NCBI RefSeq assembly: GCF_000967245.1
Contig: NZ_KQ033881.1
Coordinates: forward strand, 1-52,348
Reading direction: 5' to 3'
Length of the DNA: 52,348 nt
DNA from: Bombilactobacillus mellis
Lineage (GTDB): Bacteria; Bacillota; Bacilli; Lactobacillales; Lactobacillaceae
Shown one piece after another: positions 18,513 through 26,719 of this stretch. How positions within the stretch are numbered: position 1 is the first letter of the stretch; each line of letters opens with the position of its first letter. The translations under genes were made by a program, and so were the position numbers. The notes beneath the pieces are model-generated. The model saw only the letters and a list, made by a program, of their open reading frames with translations. It made no database searches and was not told the DNA's origin.

Positions 18513-19094
18513 AAAGGCTGCATCTCAAATAAGATGTTGATTGTAAAAGGAGTTTTCCAAGACTTGTATTTTTTCAGTTAATCAATTAGAGAGCACCTGA
18601 TTAGAAAATTATCAGAAAAATACTGACAAACAATTCTTTTATAGAAGCATCTTTATCAATCCAGCTTTATAAAAAAGGGAAATGATGATTGACTTTTAAT
18701 GTTACTTTAATATATACTTTGTACATTCTTACTGACGAAGACTGTGAGGCTAAAGAAGCCGTTGTTATTTGGATGAAAAAATAATTTTTTGCAGCATTCC
18801 AATGGCAGTTTCGATTCCGGATAAAAGTAATCAATACAAGAAAAGTTCAAGGCCACATGTTGTCTCAGCATGCGGCCTTAGTTATAAGTCAGATCTTTTT
18901 ATTAAAAATTCCAATGTCCCAATATTGTAGGAGAAAGCTATGAGCACTCCTTCAAGCAATAGCTGCTGCTAGGCGATATTTATTGTATTTCAAGTGGAGG
19001 CTGTGATCTCCAGAAATAAGAATCATCCAGCAGCCAGCGGGGGTCGAACTTTTAAAATTGGCGTGTTGTTTTAGTTGTGTGAGGTGGATAGACG
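18513..19094. other. Intergenic region between the exporter pair and a second ABC-2 unit
   Basis: These 582 bp hold no ORF of normal size. They contain a hairpin at 18849-18879 (AAGGCCACATG with CATGCGGCCTT, no T run), a 10-codon ORF with a good ribosome site at 18940, and the 17-mer CTTTAATATATACTTTG, which also occurs inside the following gene near 19158. The rest looks like decayed sequence. Confidence 0.5.
18940..18972 (+). CDS. Possible 10-residue peptide
   Basis: ATG 18940 follows AGGAGA with a 5-base gap and opens a frame for MSTPSSNSCC. The ribosome site is better than that of many real genes here, and the product ends in two cysteines. It lies 123 bp before an ABC-2 permease gene. 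It could be a leader peptide, a signal peptide or chance. Confidence 0.25.
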   Translation: MSTPSSNSCC

Positions 19095-19859
19095 ATGAAA
19101 ATAATCTACAACTATGTCAAAACCTTCAACAAAATTATTTGGTCGGAAAAAATTCCTTTAATATATACTTTGGTTTTGCCGGCCGTATTTTATCTTTTTT
19201 CTAATTTTCATTATCTGGCTCTGGGAAAAGTGCCGCTGTCGAAACTGTTATTATCTACCAGCAATTATTTTGCCTATATGATAGTTTCGGTAGCCATCAA
19301 TGGCGTTGGCTTGCAAATTATTAATTTTAGAGAAAGTGGTTTTTTAAAAACTTTGACGATGATTTCCGGAGGAGAACGGAAGTTTCCGCTCTATGGGATC
19401 TTAATTAGTGAGCTTGTCTTTGGCTATTTTTGTATCCTGCTTTTTGGATTGTTGATTTCTTTTTTTAACATTAAAAGTATTATTCCAATTGTTTTTATCT
19501 ATACCTTGATTTATTTAATTGCTGCTGTGCCGGTAATGCTGGTTAGTATAGTACTGGATATTTTTCCTTTACGCCTTAATACCAGTAGTGTACTGGCTAA
19601 CTTGGGACTTTTTTTGATGATTTGGCTATCAGCCGTGAGAAGAGATACAGGTTCGTTTCTAGGAGAACTGCTTTTCGGAATTAATCCTGCAGATTATGTT
19701 ACCCAAGTGGCTTCTGTAGTTATTAATCTTTTTCAATATCAGCGCTTGGTTAATATGTATCAACTATTAGCGGTGTTATCTTTATTTGTTATATATTGCC
19801 TTGTAGGTTATTGGGCCGGTTCCAGAATAAAAATAAATTCTTTATTAATGAGAAATTAA
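19095..19859 (+). CDS. ABC-2 type transporter permease
   Basis: A 254-residue membrane protein with about six predicted helices. The N-terminal IPLIYTLVLPAVFYLFSNF and the later LIYLIAAVPVMLVSIVLDIF are the clearest, and the central ESGFLKTLTMISGGERKFPL is typical of the ABC-2 family between the second and third helices. GTGAGGTGG precedes ATG 19095. The ATPase starts 14 bp downstream and the two should form one transporter. The substrate is unknown; this family often exports or protects against peptides. Confidence 0.82.
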   Translation: MKIIYNYVKTFNKIIWSEKIPLIYTLVLPAVFYLFSNFHYLALGKVPLSKLLLSTSNYFAYMIVSVAINGVGLQIINFRESGFLKTLTMISGGERKFPLYGILISELVFGYFCILLFGLLISFFNIKSIIPIVFIYTLIYLIAAVPVMLVSIVLDIFPLRLNTSSVLANLGLFLMIWLSAVRRDTGSFLGELLFGINPADYVTQVASVVINLFQYQRLVNMYQLLAVLSLFVIYCLVGYWAGSRIKINSLLMRN

Positions 19860-19873
19860 GGGTGGTAGGTAAT

Positions 19874-20575
19874 ATGAAAATTATTTTAAATAATGTTTCA
19901 TTTAGCTACAATAAGCATTCAGTTTTAAAAAATTGTGACGATGAGTTTATCTCTGGCAAAATTAATTACCTGCTTGGTTACAATGGCGCTGGAAAAAGCA
20001 CTTTGTTTGATTTGATTAGTGGTATTCAAAAAGTTGACACCGGCAAAATTACCGGAAATACACAAACCAAAGCGATTCTTTATCAAACCCAAAATCCGGT
20101 CTTTTTTGGTTCTTTAAAAGGAAGGGATTTACAAGAGTTTATTTTTGGCGTTTCAGACGGGCATAAAGAAATTACTATCGCAGAATTGAGTCCGCGATTT
20201 AAAAGCCTCTACCACGATTTAATGCCACGCAAATTAGGGGATATGTCAGCTGGGGAAAAAAGATGGCTGCTAATTTTTTTAGAAAGCTATCTTAATAAGA
20301 AGATATTTTTACTTGATGAACCGACTAGTGGCGTGGACCCGGTATCTACTCAACAAATTAATCGTCAATTATTACAAATGGCCCAAGATCCACAAAAATT
20401 GCTGATTGTTACTACCCATGACTTGCACCATATTGTGGACGTTAATTGTTATATTCATTTACTTCATAATAAGAAAATAAAAAGATTCGACTCTTACGCA
20501 GCTTTTGTCAAGCCCTCGGCTAAACTAGATCCGGAAGAAGCCTTTGCTCTGTGGACGGGCAATGATCCAATCTAA
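19874..20575 (+). CDS. ABC transporter ATP-binding protein
   Basis: A 233-residue ABC ATPase. Walker A is GYNGAGKSTLF, the signature is MSAGEKRW, Walker B is IFLLDEPTSGVDP and the switch histidine is in IVTTHDLHH. ATG 19874 follows the permease stop by 14 bp. A longer reading from 19796 would run inside the permease in another frame and is unlikely. The protein should energise the permease encoded just upstream. Confidence 0.88.
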   Translation: MKIILNNVSFSYNKHSVLKNCDDEFISGKINYLLGYNGAGKSTLFDLISGIQKVDTGKITGNTQTKAILYQTQNPVFFGSLKGRDLQEFIFGVSDGHKEITIAELSPRFKSLYHDLMPRKLGDMSAGEKRWLLIFLESYLNKKIFLLDEPTSGVDPVSTQQINRQLLQMAQDPQKLLIVTTHDLHHIVDVNCYIHLLHNKKIKRFDSYAAFVKPSAKLDPEEAFALWTGNDPI

Positions 20576-20596
20576 AAGCCCGGCACTAGTGGCTAA

Positions 20597-20776
20597 GGAT
20601 CAAATTATCAAATCAAGCTGATTGCTGCTTTATTTGCGCAATTAAAAAGCGACTTCCAAAAAAACGGGGTTAAAATTGTGGCCGGAACAGTAATGCGCAA
20701 TGGTGCCGAGGGAAAAATCTATTCTTTGTATGTGCGTGATCCCGATCAAAATTTAGTGGAAATTGCTAACTATTAG
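20597..20776 (+). pseudogene. C-terminal remnant of a VOC (glyoxalase-like) protein
   Basis: After a stop at 20594 an open frame without a start codon encodes about 59 residues. They include FQKNGVKIVAGTVMRNGAEG and IYSLYVRDPDQNLVEIANY. The last block (RDPDxNLVEI, with its metal-ligand glutamate) is characteristic of the C-terminal half of vicinal-oxygen-chelate proteins. The N-terminal half is missing. It abuts the ABC ATPase stop, so the gene was probably cut when the ABC unit arrived. Confidence 0.75.
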
Positions 20777-20885
20777 CCGGACGCCGCTGGAAAATTGATG
20801 AGCAGCAGACAGTAGTTTATTTAAGGATTAAAAAAGCCAATTCCTAAGAAGTTAGCCTGTAAGTAACAATTAATAAATTATTTAA

Positions 20886-21200
20886 TTAAGAATTTTTCTG
20901 TAAAATTAAAGCCCGAGTATCATTATAGCCTTTAATAAAAGCTGCTATTTCATTCAGTCGTCCTTGAAACAACCGATTAAGCCAACTGATAAGCGTTTGT
21001 GGATATAAATGAAATTTGTGGTGATTTTGGTAATCAGTATAGGCTTGTTGACAACCTAAATTATAATCACTGCTCTGTGTCTTGGTGGAGCAATTCTGGG
21101 TGACAGCAGTGGGTGAATGCGAAAAATTGTAGTTTTGATTATAGCGGCCATTTTCGTAATTTTTTTTGATGTAATCATGTAATAAATGCCACCAGTTCAT
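20886..21200 (-). CDS. Hypothetical protein, 104 residues
   Basis: I do not recognise this protein. It is polar, rich in Asn, Gln, His and Tyr, with no signal peptide or membrane helix. It starts with NWWHLLHDYIKK and ends with a predicted helical region (LYPQTLISWLNRLFQGRLNE). ATG 21200 was chosen because AGGAG lies nine bases upstream; the longer reading would overlap the ribosome site. It stands alone, divergent from a methyltransferase gene. Confidence 0.6.
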   Translation of the reverse strand: MNWWHLLHDYIKKNYENGRYNQNYNFSHSPTAVTQNCSTKTQSSDYNLGCQQAYTDYQNHHKFHLYPQTLISWLNRLFQGRLNEIAAFIKGYNDTRALILQKNS

Positions 21201-21410
21201 AATCATCATCTCCTGTAAAAATTGATATCGCTAACATTAAGCTGGATGAAGTCTTGCTTTTCTAAATTAATTGGCAGTATAGTTTAATTGGAACCGGAAA
21301 GCAAGTAAAAACAAAGCTGCCAGGCAATACATGAAAAAATATCTGCTTTAGTTATAATTAAAATAAGTGCTAGTCCAGAAGTAAAAGTATTGAAGAAAAG
21401 AGGCGGAAAT

Positions 21411-22097
21411 ATGAAAAATGTGTTTAATGATTTTTATCAGGGCTATGATGATTGGTATCAGACCACTGTGGGGCAATTTGTTGCTGAGCAAGAAGCGCAG
21501 GCTTTAGTTGCTTTATTGCAGCCTCAAGCTGAGCAAAAAATTTTGGAAATTGGTTGTGGTACCGGACATTTTACCTTGGAGATGGTGCAAAGAGGCTGTC
21601 GGATTACTGGAATTGATCAGGCCCCCAAGATGCTTCAACAAGCGCAAACTAAATTATCGGCTTATTCAGAACAGGTCCAGTTACAAATAATGGATGCTCA
21701 AAAACTAGAGTATGCAGATAATCAGTTTGACAGTGTTTTTTCTATGGCAACCTTGGAATTTATCACGGATCCGCAAGTTGCCTATCACCAAATGTATCGT
21801 GTAGTTAAACCTGGAGGCACGATAGTTTTGGGCACAATTCAAAAGGGCAGTGCTTGGGCGGATTTTTATGAAAGTCCTGCTTGTCGAGGAACAGCTTATG
21901 AATATGCCCATTTTCTAACTTTAAAACAAATCCAAAATTGGGATCCCCAGCATTTTGCGAGTGCACAACAATGCTTATTCCTGCCTCCTAATTTACCAGA
22001 TTCGGAATATAATAGTACTAATGAGAAAAATGCTCAAAAAACTAATTCCATAGGAGGCTTTGTATGTCTGAAATTTCGCAAATCAGCTGCCAATTGA
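21411..22097 (+). CDS. Class I SAM-dependent methyltransferase
   Basis: A 228-residue cytoplasmic protein with the methyltransferase fold. Motif I is ILEIGCGTGHFTLEM near residue 44, the acidic residue after strand 2 is in GIDQAPKML, motif IV is FDSVFSMATLEFI, and post-motif VKPGGTIVLGTI follows. The fold resembles UbiE/Methyltransf_11 proteins; the acceptor cannot be read from the sequence. AGAGGCGG precedes ATG 21411. Its 3' end overlaps the next gene by 34 bases, so the two are co-translated. Confidence 0.87.
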   Translation: MKNVFNDFYQGYDDWYQTTVGQFVAEQEAQALVALLQPQAEQKILEIGCGTGHFTLEMVQRGCRITGIDQAPKMLQQAQTKLSAYSEQVQLQIMDAQKLEYADNQFDSVFSMATLEFITDPQVAYHQMYRVVKPGGTIVLGTIQKGSAWADFYESPACRGTAYEYAHFLTLKQIQNWDPQHFASAQQCLFLPPNLPDSEYNSTNEKNAQKTNSIGGFVCLKFRKSAAN

Positions 22098-22339
22098 GTT
22101 TCTATCCTTTGGGAGCAGCTGATTATAACCAGATAGTTGAACAAGTTTTACAATTGATTCGTCAACAAACGGCTGTTACTGCCGAAACTAATGATTTAGC
22201 CACTATTTTAAGGGGACCGGCTACTGACGTATTTCAATTATTAGAGCAAATAACTGATTATGCACAAGAACAAAAGTGGCATTTTGTCTGCAATGCGACT
22301 ATTTCCAATACTTGCGGCTGTCAGCTGGAAAATAACTAA
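22064..22339 (+). CDS. YkoF/MTH1187-type thiamine-binding-like protein
   Basis: A 91-residue protein matching the small single-domain members of the DUF77/YkoF superfamily: CQLSFYPLGAADYNQIVEQV at the N-terminus, TILRGPATDVFQLLEQI in the middle and NATISNTCG near the end. Family members have a ferredoxin-like fold, and some bind thiamine or hydroxymethylpyrimidine. TAGGAGGC precedes the ATG inside the methyltransferase 3' end. The pairing with a methyltransferase suggests a shared role that I cannot define. Confidence 0.8.
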   Translation: MSEISQISCQLSFYPLGAADYNQIVEQVLQLIRQQTAVTAETNDLATILRGPATDVFQLLEQITDYAQEQKWHFVCNATISNTCGCQLENN

Positions 22340-22429
22340 TCTAAAATATATATTCACTATTATATATTATGTAAGCTGACTGAAGGTATATAGGTTAGAA
22401 AAGAGATAAATTAATTAGAGAGATAAATT

Positions 22430-23284
22430 TTAAATGTTATTTATGCTGAAATAATGTTTATACATTTCTAATGATTTTTGTTGAAGTAATTTAACATCCT
22501 TTTTATCATCAATTATATGCATTTTTTTATGACAATTCGGGCAGAGAGCTATAACATTATCAAGTCTATCTTTTCCACCACGTGATAGCCATTCAATATG
22601 ATGAGATTCTAGATACGGATTGCCATCTTTGTCTTGAAAAGGTGCTGCTTTTTGGCATAGTTGGCATATTCCTTTTGCATATTTTTTAGAAATATATGCA
22701 ATATAAGGATTTCTATAATATTTTTTCTCTTTTGCATTAACATAGTTTTTGTTGTCATAGTTTTTCTGATAAGTATCTATATTCTTTATTAAAGTATCCT
22801 CTTTTTTATTTTTATAACTTTTAATATTAATTGTACTATCAAAGAATTGCGATGAAATTGATGTTAAATTTTTAACTATTAATGGAAAAATTATGATTTT
22901 ACGTTTTTCATTTTTTGTAAAGTATTGATATTTAAAATAAGGTCGTCCAATTGTTTTTACTTCGCCACAATATAGGTATTTATTTTGATCTGTGTTTATA
23001 AATAAAACTAACTTTGTAGTTATTTTTTCCGTATAATAAATTGAATTCAGTTTTTTATTACTTTGAAAATCTATAGATTGATCTCCCTTGCGCCCCATAC
23101 CTATATAATAAAGTTTATTACCCTCCCAGCGATCGGGATATGGATTGTCATGAATTTTTGTTATTAATACTAAGATATTATTTTCGGTGGAAAAACGCAT
23201 TCCACCCTCTGTACTCACAGTAAATTTTTTTGATAGTTCGGAATTACTTAAAAAATCTCCAATTTTTAAATTAACGTTACACAT
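22430..23284 (-). CDS. HNH endonuclease with an N-terminal sensor-like domain
   Basis: A 284-residue protein. Residues about 200-265 form an HNH nuclease: a first zinc pair in ICQLCQKAAPF, the catalytic block LESHHIEWLSRGGKDRLDN, and a second pair in ALCPNCHKKMH. The N-terminal 150 residues contain NPYPDRWEGNKLYYIGMG and a later GRPYFKYQYF, a pattern seen in restriction-type HNH proteins that I take for a modified-base-sensing domain. A role as a McrA-like defence nuclease is inferred. AAGGAG precedes the ATG. The gene is AT-rich and stands alone, consistent with transfer. Confidence 0.75.
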   Translation of the reverse strand: MCNVNLKIGDFLSNSELSKKFTVSTEGGMRFSTENNILVLITKIHDNPYPDRWEGNKLYYIGMGRKGDQSIDFQSNKKLNSIYYTEKITTKLVLFINTDQNKYLYCGEVKTIGRPYFKYQYFTKNEKRKIIIFPLIVKNLTSISSQFFDSTINIKSYKNKKEDTLIKNIDTYQKNYDNKNYVNAKEKKYYRNPYIAYISKKYAKGICQLCQKAAPFQDKDGNPYLESHHIEWLSRGGKDRLDNVIALCPNCHKKMHIIDDKKDVKLLQQKSLEMYKHYFSINNI

Positions 23285-23630
23285 GATATTCTCCTTTATT
23301 TATAAAATTATTATAAATTAAAAGTTAATAAAGGGATATATTACAGAATATTTTTATTAAATAAGTGCTGATAGGGATCTTGAATTATATTTAAAGGAAA
23401 TGATGTAAATTAAAAATTAATATATGAATTTTAGTTTTTAGTTTATTGATAATATAAAATTGATTTTATTTTAGTATGAAATTGCTAATTAAACTTTAAG
23501 TAACTAGCTTTTCTTTATGATAATACTGTTATTTATCTGAAGAGTTTTACTGTCTAGTAATAACGTATTTACATAAATTTCTAGAAGATAAATATTACTA
23601 TATTCTCTCTTAGCAATAGGAGATGATGCC
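23285..23630. other. Divergent intergenic region
   Basis: These 346 AT-rich bp separate the HNH nuclease (left) from a secreted-protein gene (right). TAATAACGTATTTAC near 23558 loosely resembles the AACGTA boxes at 43 and 52 kb. No ORF or clear promoter pair was identified. Confidence 0.4.
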
Positions 23631-24383
23631 ATGAAGCCACATATCAAAAATATTCTAGGATATTATCCTAAAAGAATGCAACGAACGGCTTTTATACGCA
23701 TACAAACTCATAAAAAGAAACGTTTAAGATGGAAAATATTTTTAGTTATATTAATATCTGCAATGTGTTTAATAATACTTGCTGCTAATTTTAGCTACCT
23801 GGACCATCATTATTTCAATGTTGCGCAGCCAGCTGCTAAAGTTAAGCGTTCGAAGCATGTTAAAAAGAAATTCCATTCACAAAAAGCAATTACTGTTTCT
23901 AAATCTACCACTAATGAATCTACAACCGCCAAGCAGTCCACTAAAGCTGTTGATGAAGTCCAGCCGGAAAATAATCGCTCGGCAACAAATCCAGAAATTG
24001 CGAGAAATTATTTAATCGGTCAAGGATTTGCCATTGAACCAATTAGTTATGATGGAATTGCTGCCGATAAGGCAATGGATGAAAATATTGCGCCGCAAAA
24101 TCTAGTCCATGATGGTTCCTTTTTGATTTACTTTCTTGATCCCAACAAAGCTATATATAAAGGATTGGGATCTTATAATCCGGTCTATAATTTAAACTAT
24201 GATGTTGATGACAATAATATAATAATAAAGGATTTGTCCGATCAAATTCCCTACAGCGTTAATAATGGTATCATTACAGTTCATGATTGGAATACCCAGG
24301 ATAATGCGGGTCATGTAATAACTTGGCGCTTAGATCCCAGTACTGAAGCAAAAACGATATTATTAACCTCCGATAGGCCATAA
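23631..24383 (+). CDS. Membrane-anchored extracellular protein of unknown function
   Basis: A 250-residue protein with a basic N-terminus, one membrane helix at about residues 36-56 (IFLVILISAMCLIILAANF), a Ser/Thr/Lys-rich linker (about 70-120), and an extracellular C-terminal domain containing GSYNPVYNLNYDVDDN and VHDWNTQDNAGHVITWRLD. I do not recognise the domain with certainty; similar secreted proteins are common in lactobacilli. GGAG precedes the ATG by eight bases. A 39-bp piece of a related gene survives at 29361-29399. Confidence 0.65.
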   Translation: MKPHIKNILGYYPKRMQRTAFIRIQTHKKKRLRWKIFLVILISAMCLIILAANFSYLDHHYFNVAQPAAKVKRSKHVKKKFHSQKAITVSKSTTNESTTAKQSTKAVDEVQPENNRSATNPEIARNYLIGQGFAIEPISYDGIAADKAMDENIAPQNLVHDGSFLIYFLDPNKAIYKGLGSYNPVYNLNYDVDDNNIIIKDLSDQIPYSVNNGIITVHDWNTQDNAGHVITWRLDPSTEAKTILLTSDRP

Positions 24384-24481
24384 AAATGGTCAATTATGGT
24401 TCAGGTAGGAGCTGATTGATAAGTTTAGCGGTTTTATTGAAAGATTCGGTTACATATTATTGAATGTGTTAATTTTTATTG

Positions 24482-24525
24482 AGCAGTAATTGGCTTAAAT
24501 TTTGTGAGCCCTTACTGCTTTATTT
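24482..24525 (+). terminator. Terminator of the secreted-protein gene
   Basis: AGCAGTAA (24482-24489) pairs with TTACTGCT (24512-24519), with an inner GGCT/AGCC stem, followed by a T-rich run. Confidence 0.75.
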
Positions 24526-24696
24526 AACTACAGTCAGATATTCAAATTCTCAGATTTATATAGTTCAAGTTTGCAAAAAGCAATGATATTTATAATTGAA
24601 AAATTTCTAAAGATTTTGAGATAAATAAAAATTAGTGTTTGTTTAGAATTACTAGTTTTCTGAAAATTTAATAGCAGGAAATCGACCAAAAATTAT

Positions 24697-24726
24697 ACTA
24701 TCCCACTGGTTGGGATAGTTTTTTTA
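24697..24726 (+). terminator. Strong rho-independent terminator
   Basis: ACTATCCCA and TGGGATAGT form a tight stem followed by eight T. It lies 172 bp after the previous terminator and upstream of the exporter promoter region, so it ends either readthrough or an unannotated short transcript. Confidence 0.85.
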
Positions 24727-24795
24727 CTTTAGTAATAAAAATATCAACTCAATCCTCTTGATCTAACAAAAAGAGAGCCAATTTCTGTTGGAGTA

Positions 24796-24827
24796 TTTAA
24801 AAAAGTTTGCCGTATTTTAAAAAAGTT
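24796..24827 (+). promoter_or_regulatory. Tandem 12-bp direct repeats with a 20-bp period
   Basis: TTTAAAAAAGTT occurs at 24796-24807 and 24816-24827, each preceded by TAT or TATT. TTGATT at 24831 and TATAGT at 24852 follow. The arrangement of two direct repeats one to two helical turns upstream of a promoter resembles LytTR-type operator pairs. The regulator is unproven. Confidence 0.4.
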
Positions 24828-24914
24828 CTGTTGATTATAAAATGTTTAGCGTATAGTGAAAAGACGTAAAAGTAATTAAAATAATTTAATAATTATTATT
24901 GGTAACTAATTTTT

Positions 24915-24933
24915 AAAACAGAGGGGCTGTTTT
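24915..24933 (+). promoter_or_regulatory. Hairpin presenting the ribosome site of the ABC exporter in its loop
   Basis: AAAACAG (24915-24921) pairs with CTGTTTT (24927-24933), leaving AGGGG in the loop, six bases before the ATG at 24939. The stem is AT-rich and weak. It may modulate translation of the exporter. Confidence 0.5.
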
Positions 24934-24938
24934 CATTA

Positions 24939-26657
24939 ATGAAAAACTTTAAAAAATACGATCGGTTCAATTATTATCTGGCTTTGGTTTTTTCAGGTTT
25001 GGTGTATCCGTTGATAAATTTACTGTTGGCTATGGTATTAAAAAGATTAATTGACGCCGGGGTGGCGCGGGATATTGATGCTTTAAAATATGCGATAGTT
25101 GCCTGCTTATTAGTATGTATTTTGTTGGCGGCTGCGGTTTTTATTAGTGAATTGACCAAAAATAAATTCGTTAATAATTTTAGTAAAAAATACAGAAAGC
25201 ATATCTTTGATGAAATTATTACAAGCGATTTAAATGAGTTCAACAATAACAGTATTGGTGATTTTTTATCAACGATGACCAATACTATTGCTACTATCGA
25301 GGATAAATATATTAAAGCTTACTTTAATGTTATTTCTAACTTTGCTTTATTGCTATTTTCAGTTGTAGGGATGTTCATAATTAATTGGAAGCTGTCAATA
25401 GCGGTTTTAATAATCAGTTTATTACCGCTTGTTCTTATGAGTTTATTAGGCGGAAAAATGCAAACCAAACAAAGAACAGTTTTGCAGCAGCAAGATGATT
25501 ATGTTTCTCAAGTAAAAGATGCCTTTTCCGGATTTTTAGTAATTAAAAGTTTTAATATTGAAAAACAGATTAGTAAAGAATTTCAAATTAATAATAACAA
25601 GCGGGCAGATGGTGAATTGGCTCTGGCCGAATTTAATAACATTTCGATATCAATTTCCAATTTTTCCGGATACTTAGTTTTTCTTGTGGCTTACGGACTG
25701 GGTATGTTTCTGGTAATTAATGGCAGTACCAGTATTGGTGGAGTTACAGCTATTGTCCAACTAGTTAACTTTGTTGTAATGCCGATGAGTAAATTAGGTC
25801 TGGAAATAAATAATAAAAAGGCTGGTGGAAGTGCTGTTAAAACGCTGAATCAATTATTGGCTAAAATACATATTCCGATAAAAAATAACTACCCATACTT
25901 AGAATTAAATAGCTTTGCAACAGATATTAAATTCGTTAAAGTTAATTTTTCGTATCCCCAACCAGGCGAAAAAGGAAAAAGAGTGCTTTCAAATATTAAT
26001 TTACAAATAGAGAAAGGAAAAAAATATGCCCTTGTGGGTATGTCTGGCAGCGGAAAATCAACGTTATTAAAATTGTTAATGAAATATTATAAATTGGAGC
26101 AAAATGGCAGTATTAGTATCGATAATGTGAATATTAATAAAATTAATTTAGCGTCACTTTATAAATTGATAAATATTGTTCAGCAGGATGTTTATCTTTT
26201 TGATGATACTCTTGCCTATAATATAAAATTAGGGGAATCATTTACAGATAAGGAACTGAATGATGCTATCAATAAATCAGGTTTAAGAAAACTAGTCGAC
26301 AGCACCCCTGACGGAATTGAAATGAATGTGGGTGAAGAAGGAAAGGAGTTATCTGGTGGCCAAAAACAGCGAGTATCAATAGCGCGGGCGCTAATTAGAA
26401 AAACACCAATTTTACTAATGGATGAAGCCACATCAGCTTTAGATCAAAAAAATACTACGGAAATTGAGAATGCTATTCTGGAGGTAGCAGATTTAACGGC
26501 GATTGTAGTTACACATAAACTAAATCCTAATTTATTAAAAAGATATTATGCAATCATTTTTATGAAAGAGGGAACTATAACAGAAATTGGTTCTTTTGTT
26601 GACTTAATGCAACAAAAGGGGGACTTATATAATTTATGCAGCTTAACTATGAACTAA
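24939..26657 (+). CDS. Fused ABC exporter (membrane domain plus ATPase)
   Basis: A 572-residue half-exporter: membrane domain to about residue 320, then ATPase with Walker A VGMSGSGKSTLLK, the Q-loop in IVQQDVYLFDDT, the signature LSGGQKQRVS, Walker B ILLMDEATSALD and the switch in AIVVTHK. It has no peptidase domain. It is paralogous to the cassette 1 exporter at 9406 over its whole length. The only Shine-Dalgarno candidate is the GAGGGG in a hairpin loop. It probably works as a homodimer; the substrate is unknown. Confidence 0.9.
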   Translation: MKNFKKYDRFNYYLALVFSGLVYPLINLLLAMVLKRLIDAGVARDIDALKYAIVACLLVCILLAAAVFISELTKNKFVNNFSKKYRKHIFDEIITSDLNEFNNNSIGDFLSTMTNTIATIEDKYIKAYFNVISNFALLLFSVVGMFIINWKLSIAVLIISLLPLVLMSLLGGKMQTKQRTVLQQQDDYVSQVKDAFSGFLVIKSFNIEKQISKEFQINNNKRADGELALAEFNNISISISNFSGYLVFLVAYGLGMFLVINGSTSIGGVTAIVQLVNFVVMPMSKLGLEINNKKAGGSAVKTLNQLLAKIHIPIKNNYPYLELNSFATDIKFVKVNFSYPQPGEKGKRVLSNINLQIEKGKKYALVGMSGSGKSTLLKLLMKYYKLEQNGSISIDNVNINKINLASLYKLINIVQQDVYLFDDTLAYNIKLGESFTDKELNDAINKSGLRKLVDSTPDGIEMNVGEEGKELSGGQKQRVSIARALIRKTPILLMDEATSALDQKNTTEIENAILEVADLTAIVVTHKLNPNLLKRYYAIIFMKEGTITEIGSFVDLMQQKGDLYNLCSLTMN

Positions 26658-26719
26658 TTGATTGCCTAATGCTTGATGTTAAGTAACTTGTATCTATTAC
26701 CTAAAAACTGCAGCAAGCT

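Larger units (their letters stand above)
24384..24938. other. Intergenic region with two terminators and a direct-repeat promoter region
   Basis: These 555 bp hold the terminator of the secreted-protein gene (24482-24525), a second strong terminator (24697-24726) with no gene between them, tandem 12-mers at 24796 and 24816, and a hairpin carrying the ribosome site of the next gene (24915-24933). The segment between the terminators could encode a small RNA. Confidence 0.5.

Noticed and set aside
13284-18754. Near-identical 15-mer TGTGAGGCTAAA context at 13284 and 18740
   Set aside because: Too short and with no extension on either side. It is not comparable with the 60-bp repeat that begins next to the first occurrence.
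19040-19062. GGGGGTCGAAC resembling a tRNA T-arm
   Set aside because: No matching acceptor, D-arm or anticodon stem could be folded around it.
22340-22429. AT-rich repeats suggesting an iteron or CRISPR-like array
   Set aside because: The repeats are simple TA runs without regular spacing. No CRISPR array or cas gene occurs in the window.
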